A stretch of 64,000 bases of DNA from positions 6,397,604 to 6,461,603 of the forward strand of contig CM055754.1 in assembly GCA_029465975.1 (NCBI GenBank). Reading direction: 5' to 3'. Of this stretch, positions 51,443 through 61,062 are shown piece by piece (position 1 is the stretch's first letter; each line of letters begins with the position of its first letter). Made by a program: the position numbers and the translations under genes. The notes under the pieces were generated by a model. The model was not told the origin of the DNA and searched no databases. It worked only from the letters and a program-made list of their open reading frames with translations. This DNA is from Dallia pectoralis (taxonomy: Eukaryota; Chordata; Actinopteri; Esociformes; Umbridae).

Positions 51443-54400
51443 CAGCACTGTGGTAGTGACAGTCCTGAAGGACCCTCAGGATTCCTAGAGAGGCTGTGCT
51501 TTGAGATGAAAAAGGGCTACAAGGAGACCATGCTCCAGCTTGTGCTTTCACCGGCTCACGTCTTCGTCAGTGACAACTACCAGGTGAGTCAATCGACTTT
51601 ATGGATGCACCACAGATTTCATAATTATTTATTCACAATACGCGACGGTATAGGATGCAGTAGGGCTTCACAATTTGTATCAAATATCAAATACCAATTT
51701 CTTGACCAGAATACAGTAAAAAAATGATATCCCAGTGAGCTCAGCTAGATCAATAATCAGAAAGTGGCAGCTGCATAACCTGAGCATTGTCGAGAAAAGG
51801 CCCTCAAAGCACAAACAACAAGGACACTTCTGATTGATTCCATGGAGGGCCAAAATTACATTGGCGTATGGAGCTAAACCAGAATTGGGTGTGTACTGAA
51901 AGGTGGCAGAAAAGATGATTGAAAACTTAAGTGACCTACCCACAATGGTGGAATATCTTCTGTGGACCAAGATGGAGATTATTTTTATCAGGAAAATAAC
52001 CTGAAGGACTAGGACATTTTGGTTTGGCTCAAGAAAAACAGGTGAATGTCCTACAGTGTTGGAGTCAAAACAACCCAGAGCCAACATGCCCAGAAGAACC
52101 AAAATCACTTTAAGATGTGTACTAAGCTGGTACATAACCCCAAAAAGGTTATTCCAGAAAAACTTTATTGTGTAGGGATTTCATTGTTATTAGGATGTGA
52201 CACTGTCAGTTTTCTTCTTTATATTTTCTAACAGTAACATTATACTAACTACAATAATTAATTTGTATTTGTTTTTTTAAATGCCAAGCATGCAACATTT
52301 CTATATTTATTATTATTATTACTACAGTACCTGTCAAAAGTTCAGACACGCTTACCCAATCAAGTGTATTCATTATTATTGTTGTTATTGTTATGTTTCT
52401 TAATTATGTGCATCCACACAGCGTCCCACATCTGATGGTGTTCTGAGGGACGGCCACCTTAGCCTGTCCGGCCTTCAGATGCGTGCCCACGCCATGTTCT
52501 CAGCCCAAGGCCTGCCTCCAGGTGCCGACACCCTGGAGTACGCCTGGCTCATAGACATGCAGGCTGGGGCCCTCACTGGAAAGGTCACCGTGCCTCAGGT
52601 CTGTTTTCATCCCTCCAATGTCTCTCTCTCTCTATGATTTGATTTGGTACATTTCTAATGAGTGTGTTGCCCTTCAGCTGGCCAGTGTGATGGAGTGGGG
52701 TGAGACGTACATGTTCCATGTCTTCTCGAGGGAGTTCCAGCTGGAACAGCCCAAGCCCTCTGTCATCTGTCAGCATGGGATGGATCGCCGTCTGTGTGAC
52801 TCCAAGGTCTAAATCGGATTCCAAATGTCTATCCGAGTGTATCGGGGAAATTCGTTTTTCCCGACACAGCCGCGGGACTTGTCCCTTTAAAATCCAAACG
52901 GAGTATGTGTTTGGCGGTATCAGAGAGAATGTCATACGTGTTAATTGGATCTAAATTCATCAGAATGACAGAATATGCCTGGTTTATTCCCACATGGTTC
53001 TAACAAAATCAAACCCGTCTGGCGGCAAACGTTAACTTTCCATATGCGTTTTGTTGTTGTTTTCTAGTTTGGCCTATCAAATAGTGGCTTGGTCCGTACA
53101 TTTTTTCAGGTGCAGTTTTTGTCTTTCACTAATTTTTGCGCTTTAATGCATAAAAACACTGTATTGCTTGAGTGTAGACATGTAGGTCTATAAAAGTGAA
53201 TATAGATTGTATTTTTGTAGGCTAGAATGAACTGCTTTTCAAAGCTGCAATACCTATCTCACACAGAACAGCTTTCATACACAGTCAAATTATTTCAAAT
53301 GTGTTTTATATTAGCAATAGTCAGAATGTATTGCTCACATTGATAGATGTTGATATTATCATATCAATGAGTTTCAAAGTATGTGACTGCAGTCTCATAC
53401 TGAATTATTTTTGTGCACAATATCATGAGACCAAGGGTTTCCATCATCTGTAAATCTTCATGTGTCAGTCAAAAGACGACCCTAGATGAAAAATAATGGG
53501 CAATGAAAATGTATAAATATTCCTGTTAGGAATTTTTGCAATACGGTACTAACCTACACTGAAAGTATTGTTCAGTGTATTTCTGGACCCCATTAAATGA
53601 CCGGAATAAAATTAGCTTTGTAAAGAGTTACATTTTACAAACCAAATGTCAAAATGCTTTTTTTTAAACTTTTTTTTAATTGTCCGTTTATAAAAACACA
53701 AACACGTCATTGGCTTGTACAAAGTGAAAGGCAGCATACCACCAGACATTTTATACCTGAAAATCACCAGTCTATATTCTAGTCCTTCTCCTAAAACCCT
53801 GTTTTGTTTGTAGATGTCCTGCCTCCCCGGACACTGCCGGACGTCTGAGGAGCTGAAATACACCATGACCCGTCTGTCAGTGGACGGGGCTGACCTGTTT
53901 ATAGTGGAGCACAGCTGTGCAGCCAACATCAAGGTGGCACGTGTACCTTAAATGCTTGAACGAAACATTCTCATTACTGAAATAGTAGTTGAGACAAACG
54001 GCTGTGTTTCTGCCTTCCCTCGGCGCAGACGGGGGCTATCAGACTGGCCAACTGCAACTTGCACAACCAGGCGGTGGGAGAAGGGATCAGTGCCATGGTG
54101 CAGGACGTCCATATCCACCAGTACATGGAACAGCAGCAGCCGCAGTCAGACGGGGTGCGTCTTGGGGCATCTCCGGTTCAGGGGTTAGGACTTGGCCAGC
54201 CGCCGGTGCTGCGGAGGTCTTTCTGGTTGGAGGCTGGCTCCGTCAACTTTGCCCTAATCACGGCTGACGTGGCATTGGCCGCCGACCACCCGGCCAAGTA
54301 TGAGGTGCAGAGGCAATTCCTGGAGCTCCATGACGCTCAGACGAAAAGGTGGGAATACACAATAGAAGGAATTACTCTTTATTCATCTGAAAGGGTGTCT

Positions 54401-57090
54401 GATCACCACCAGCAACAAATATAGTTAGAGAAGACAGACACGCTGGTGTGCATCGGAACACGACTTGAGCTCTCCGTCTCCCTGTTTTCCATTATTCCAG
54501 GCTATGGTTTCTTTGGCCGGACGATACGGGGCATAACAAGCGTAGCAGGAATAAGTGTGGCTGCCTGGGGGGCTGTCGTTTTTACGGGGGCACCAACACG
54601 GGCCTGGAATTCTTCCGCCTGGATGAGATGACCCCCTCCTCCAGTTCTGCCTTCTCGTCCTGCTCCGAGTCAGACATGTGCTATGGTCAATCACTGCTGC
54701 AGCCTGGAGAGTGGATCGTCACCAAGGAGACGCACAAACTGTCAGATGGTATGAGTGTTTTCTTTATATGTGTCAGTAGGTACCGGAATTATAGTTAATT
54801 GGGATCGTTGGCCAGTACAGGTAATTTCTGTGTCCGCTGTGAAACAGGCTTAATGTATATGGTGTAACACCGACCTACAGTACACTTCACTTTGTATTCT
54901 CTCCTACAGGTAAGGGGGTGGGAGTAAGAAAGGACACGTGTACGCCCAGTCCAGCCATGGACCTTGGAATGAGGTGTCAACACTTGAGCCTGCAGGTGCC
55001 TCAGCGCTCCCACAGTCTGGCCTCCTCCTCTGAGGAAAATAGTTCGTCCAGTGCTGCTCTGCCCCTTCTGGCTGGGGAGAGGGACAGCCCGTCACCCAGC
55101 ACCGAGGAGCACATGTTTGCCATGAACAACAAGATCATCGCAGAGTGAGTTGCACAGACGTGCACCACACATGCTCTCACATTATCACATCTCGCCCTCA
55201 TCCTGCATATGACTCCTCATATAGAGGGTAGCTGTTTTTTTTACTTCACGTGGCTTCTCTTGATATTTTGAACCCCTGCTATCCTCCCAGCGGTCTAACT
55301 GAAGTCCCTGAAGGCTCGCCGGTCTCCCCCAACAGTGGCCAGGAGGGCTCATCCCTCCACTCTCCTCTTCGCTCGCCCCTTAAGCGCCAGTCCTCTGTGC
55401 ACTCCAGTCGGCTGGGAAGCACCAAGAGCCTGTCTGCGGCCGTCTTCCCCGACAAGCCCCCGCTGCCCCTTTCCGGAGTCCAATTCAGCAGCGAGGTGTC
55501 CCGCAGCGACGAGAACGTCCTCGACTCGCCTCGACAGCGCCGGAGCTACGGCTCCTTCCCCTTCACGCCGTCGGCGGACTCGAGCACCTTCCACCAGTAC
55601 CGCTCCGCCGACTCCAGCATGTCGGTGGCGGACAGCGAGGCCTACTTCTCGGCCGCCGAGGACTTCGAGCCAATTAGCAGCGCAGACGAGGCCCCTGGCA
55701 CCTACCCTGGGAGGAAGAAGAAGAGGAGGCCGCAGCAGCAGCAGTATCCTCCCCCGCAGCAGCCCTACCACATGGACTACTACAGGTGGGTCCAGTAGCG
55801 GCTAACGCGCTCCTAAAGGGTATTTTATCTGGCAACTTACAAGTCATTATCGCACTCTAACCAATGTGTTTGTGTGGTATTTCAGTCGCAGCTCCATCTA
55901 CCACAGCGTCGAGGGGCCCCTCACCTATGTGTTGAACGGGGATCTCATCACGGAGCCCAGGCCCCTGCTGGCCATGCTACCTCCCCTACCGGCTCGCCCG
56001 ATCCCCAGCCACCAGTCTCAGGCCTCCTTTGTGTCAGCACTGGGGTTGGAGGAGGAGGGCTCGGTAGAGGAGAGCCCTGAGCCTGGTTTGGTGACGCGCC
56101 AGCCTCATGTCATGGCCTGCTATCAGAGCTACCTGGCCCACTACCAGGTGAGGCTGGAACCCAGTGGTGTACCCCAGGGGTGCACTGCACACGTTTACCA
56201 ATAACCTCCGCTTTTAAACGAGGCTGCGTTATGAATGTTTCAGATGTAGCTAATGTGTTGCCTTCCAAATCCGGGTCTTTTGCTTGGCTTCTTTTCACAT
56301 TTTTGATTGGCATTGTAATGGTTCATTAGTATTTCTGATAAGCAGAAAAAACAAACCCAAGATATGTCACAACGTGTCATACAGCTGTCATTATATAACT
56401 GACTATGCCATACAGTAGGTTTTCACTGTGGGTGGCTCTTCTCTTATGGAGTGAAACAGACGTCATTCAACGACGACAATAATACAGAAAAGATTCCTCA
56501 CATTTCCTTTTTGTTTTGTTACCATTGAAATGGAATAAATCCCTGAATCAGCAAGGCGATCAGTTGGTTGTTTGATTCTCTACCCCTAAATGATCAGATC
56601 TAGTCATGAGAGATCTTTTAGAATCTTGAACGCTTATTAATGCCATTCAGCATCCTGACTGTCTTCTGAATACACCACAGGTGTCCAATTGGTCTCAGAA
56701 GCAGCCCACCAATAAGAGGACCTCCAAGTCCTCTCTGCATCGACCCCTGGACCTGGACACACCCACCAGTGAGGAAAGCTCTGCTTCCTTCGACCAGCTC
56801 TCTGTGCCGAGCTTTAAGGTAAGAAAAAACCCAAGCATTGCATTTGCATGTGTGTGTGACTTTGTGTCTGGTTTTCTTTTGAGTACCATGAAGTATAAAC
56901 ATTATTTTGTATAAATCTTATGTTGTTTGCAGGTGGTGAAACAGGGGCTTTCTGCCAGCTCTCTACTGGACCGAGGCCTTTCATTGTTCGGGGACACAAA
57001 CAAGTATTCACATTTATTTTTCTTGCCTTTTATTAGTTATTCAAGTTGTGAGTGTTTGTGCGTCTGCCTGTGGGCTTATTTCCGGTGTGT

Positions 57091-57124
<34 letters not shown>

Positions 57125-60100
57125 CTTTCTGTGTGAATATTGAAGCTTCTGCTCATTATATCTACAGTGCCTAGATAAAATCTGCACTTTTTTAGGGTCA
57201 TTATTTGAAGCCTGGTTCAATCACGCCTTACAGAACTTTGTGAGTGTTCACCCTGGGTTTCTATAACACCCTGCAATGCACCGATTCCAGGTTCAATGCC
57301 TTTTCACAAGTCTAATTGGTTACCAGCCTACTAGCCAATGTAGCTGTTTTCTTAGGAAAACTTTCCCTGTCAATTTTATGTTTCCTTCTGTGTCATTGAC
57401 CTCTCCACCAAAGAGCGTCGAGTGGCTTCTTTTCCATTTTTAATACATTTATTTTTCTTTTCTTTTTTGTTGATGTCTAGCTACTCTTAACCTGTTGTAT
57501 AGCTTTTGTGCAATTGTTGTCTTTTAACATGTCCGTTCTAGCATCCCACTAACAAAGTCCCCAATCGTTTGAGCTATTTCTATCCTAGATATATCACTAT
57601 AGTTTTTTCCCATTCAGTGTTGCCTGGCTTATGTTTTGATTTTTTTTTATTAAAGTTTTTCTTGCTACTTAAAATTTTCTTTATCACAACAATGTACTTT
57701 TCACATTAAATTTAAAAAAGCTCAGTTGACGTCAGATCATTATTTCAATAATATCTCAACTGTCTGCTCTGTGATATTTATATATTGCTATCACGTTTTT
57801 CTCTATAGCCAACCGTATACCCCCTTGGATAAGAAGGGGACGGAGAACACAGACGACACCCCCACTGAGGACTGGACACTGGAGCAACCCCTTTCCCAGA
57901 CCAGAACTACTGCCATTGTGGAGGTGAAGGGGGCCATCAATGTGGTGCTTACCCCTCTTGTGGCTGAAGCCCTTGACAGGTAATCCAAAGTATTACCATA
58001 CATCATACTTTATTCATAACCATTCACAAGTATCAAATTTAAAAGCCAATACTCAAAGCAACAAGAATGTCTGTACAGTGGCTTCCCAGGGTATACATTA
58101 CATCCCAGTGAAATATAAAAGAAAAAATAATTAATGCCATTTTCTTTTCCAATATTGTTTACTATGCAATTCTTTTTTTTAAAGCTTTTTACTCCAGACT
58201 GCTTTACTCTCACATGTCACGTGACCGGAGTAGACCATATTTTTTTGTTTCATCATTTTGTTTTATCATTAATCGTTCAGCACTACAAAATATAGCTTTT
58301 GACTTCTAATTAGAGGCACCTTTGCGCAATTACATTTAGTAAGTTCTGTTGCACCTAGATGTAATTCTACTGCTTTCCATCTGCATAATGTGTCTCCAAA
58401 CTCTTTATTTCCCCAACTACTCTTGTCATACATCAGGAATATAATGGAATGTTCTTTCAGATACATTGAGTCCATGGTCCACTACGTCAGCATCCGTCAC
58501 CCTGCGGCTATTCTCGATGACCTGCACGGAAAGGTCCTAAACGAGGCGTATCAGATCAGCAAGTCTACGGTGACTGAATCCGTAAGTGAAACTTGCCAAT
58601 AGGCAAACAAGGCCATAGGGTTGCGTTCTATGAAGGAAACATAATGCATGTGCATTTTCTGCACTATAGAGCTCGACCAAGCAGGAGCACAAGCTGTCCA
58701 AGACTGAGGGTACCACAGGCTCCCTCAACACAACCCACGGCCAAACAGACCTGACAGTCAAACCTGACAATGTGAAGATCAAGGGCCTGCAAGCTAACGT
58801 GTCGATACCCAAGGTAGGAACTTTGTTGTTGAGTTCTTTTGACCTTTTAATCTTTTGAATTAGTCTTACGCGACATGGAATTTAGCCAAACGAGTTTTAG
58901 GCCGAATTTAGGCCTTTCCTGAGTTGCATCTCAGAAGTCTAACTCTTCTGTTTTTCCGTCTGTGTAGGTGAACCTTTGTCTGCTCCAGGCTTCTGTCGAA
59001 GAGTGTGCTCCCTCGAACTCCACGAAGAGCCATATCACCCACGTGTCCCTGGTTGCTCTCTGCTTTGACAGCATTGCCACACAGTTTCGCATGAACAGGT
59101 AACCTCCCTTCCATCCGCTTTCCTTTGTCTTCTTGGATCACTCCGACTCGGTGACATCGACTGCGTACCGTCTGATCCACAGGGGCATAGTGGAGGAAAC
59201 GCCCAACACTGCCGAGCATGGGCGTCCCTCCGTCAACTTGGAGAAGTACGCCTCGGCCAGCAAGATGCAGCCACAGTCCTCTGGATCTCTCCGCTCCAAC
59301 GCTGGCATTGAAAAGGGCAAGGAGGTGGCAGCGAAACTTAACATCCGCCGCATACACAGCCAGTTACGTGGCCTGGACTCTAAAGGTGAGAAGATAAGAC
59401 ATTTTAATTGGGTACTCGGCGCTGGGCTTGTGGCGTTTGAGACCCCTGCTCTCATACAATGAGTCGTTAGCCAATTCTGAAGCAGCTTCTCGTTTGGTCT
59501 TTCAGACATTGGGACGTGTGCCATCACGGCCATTCCATTTGAAAAGTCCAAAGTGCTGTTCAGTCTTGAGGAAATGGATGAATTTGCCCTGGTGGACGAG
59601 ACAGAAAACCAGGTAGCTGCAGACCTGATGCGCACGGCCGCCTCCCTGGAGAAGTGGGGCTGGATCATGTTTGAGTGTGGTATTGAGAACCTCACCGTGA
59701 AAGGTAATGTATCGTTTTCATACGTATGAGCTGTATTCTTTATATTCCCAATCAATTAATTTGATTCCAACAGTTTAAAGAGTCTTGTTAACGGAAACAA
59801 CAGATATAACAGAGTTTCCTCTGGGATGTGGACATGTACGGCTACGCAGCTGTAATCGCTGCGTGTCTAACCTGGATGTTAAAGCCTGTGGTTCCAGCTA
59901 GCCTTATCAAATAAAATAATCTCAAATTAAGACATAATTTATCTGTCAGCCAGTTACTGATCATCACCAGCTCTGAGCTGAGCTCTATTCTATCATCTCA
60001 TCATTATGAGTGAATGAATGTGCTTAATTGTTTACGTACATACATTGCTAGAAGGAAAATAAAATTTTAATTGCAAGAATTACTTTGCAGAGGCTAGGTA

Positions 60101-61016
60101 AGATGACTTATATCATTTCCAAACCAAAGTGGACAACAGAACCAGATAATTGCAAGGTGCAACTCAACCAAATACTTTTGGAGGTCACTGTGTAGTTATA
60201 GAAAACCCCACAAAACACATTAGAGTTTACACTCATGTAAAGATGACATTTATTGTCTCTAACCTCACGTTTGCCTAATACTGTGTTTGTGTTTACATGC
60301 GTGTGTGTGTGTGTGTGCCTCCTGTGTTTCTATGGGTGCAGGTGGGCGTCAGTCTGGTGCAGTTCTGTACAGTGCCTTCGGTGTGATGGGCCAGACGGGG
60401 ACAGCCATGAAGAACGGCGTTTCCAAATCGAATGGCTCGTCGGGCTCTCAGACAGGCAGTGGCTACAGCACAGATGTATCTGATGACAACCTGCCGAACG
60501 ACGCAACCAGCCCCAACTCCGATGCCAACGAGAACTCGGATTCTGAGGATCAGGTGACTAACCGCGTCGACCTGTTCGAACCTTATGTCAGTGGCGGAGA
60601 GCTTTCAAATTAATGTTGTTGTTTTTTCCGCCCCTGACTGTGTTTATTGCTGTTGTAGGATGAAGGCGTAGAGTCTGATGACCTGAAGAAGGACCTGCCA
60701 CTAATGCCCCCGCCCCCTGACTCCAGCAGCATGAAACTAACCATCACGGAGATCTGGTTTAGCTTTGCTGCTCCCACCAATGTCCGCTCGCCCTCCCAGG
60801 CCATGTCCAGACAGCTAAATCTCCTGAGCACAGCTACCCCGGCTATCGGAGCTTGGTTGGTTCCCATCGACCAGCTCAAGTCCTCTCTACGTAAGCTGGA
60901 CATGGAGGGCACTTTGAGAGTGTGTGCTGTTATGGGCTGCATTATGACCGAAGCTTTGGAGGTTAGTAGTGCTTATGGACTCTACTGCCTTGTATCCAAA
61001 TATTTCTCACCCACTG

Positions 61017-61062
<46 letters not shown>

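Larger units (their letters stand above)
50090..57979 (+). other. bltp1: BLTP1 coding exons 16-30
   Basis: Exons: 50090-50196, 50283-50500, 51088-51306, 51446-51583, 52422-52598, 52678-52806, 53814-53933, 54029-54348, 54501-54748, 54910-55144, 55291-55785, 55886-56147, 56681-56818, 56933-57003, 57809-57979. Exon 19 has a (TG)30 tract directly before its acceptor. Exon 26 is the longest (495 bp) and encodes a Ser/Pro-rich stretch with LKRQSSVHSSRLGSTKSL and a basic run PGRKKKRRPQQQQ. Exon 28 encodes the strongly conserved NKRTSKSSLHRPLDLDTP. The running total is 4973 coding bases after exon 30. Confidence 0.92.

Noticed and set aside
55335..55805. 156-residue and 140-residue frames overlapping BLTP1 exon 26
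   Set aside because: They are alternative-frame shadows of a GC-rich exon whose real frame matches BLTP1.
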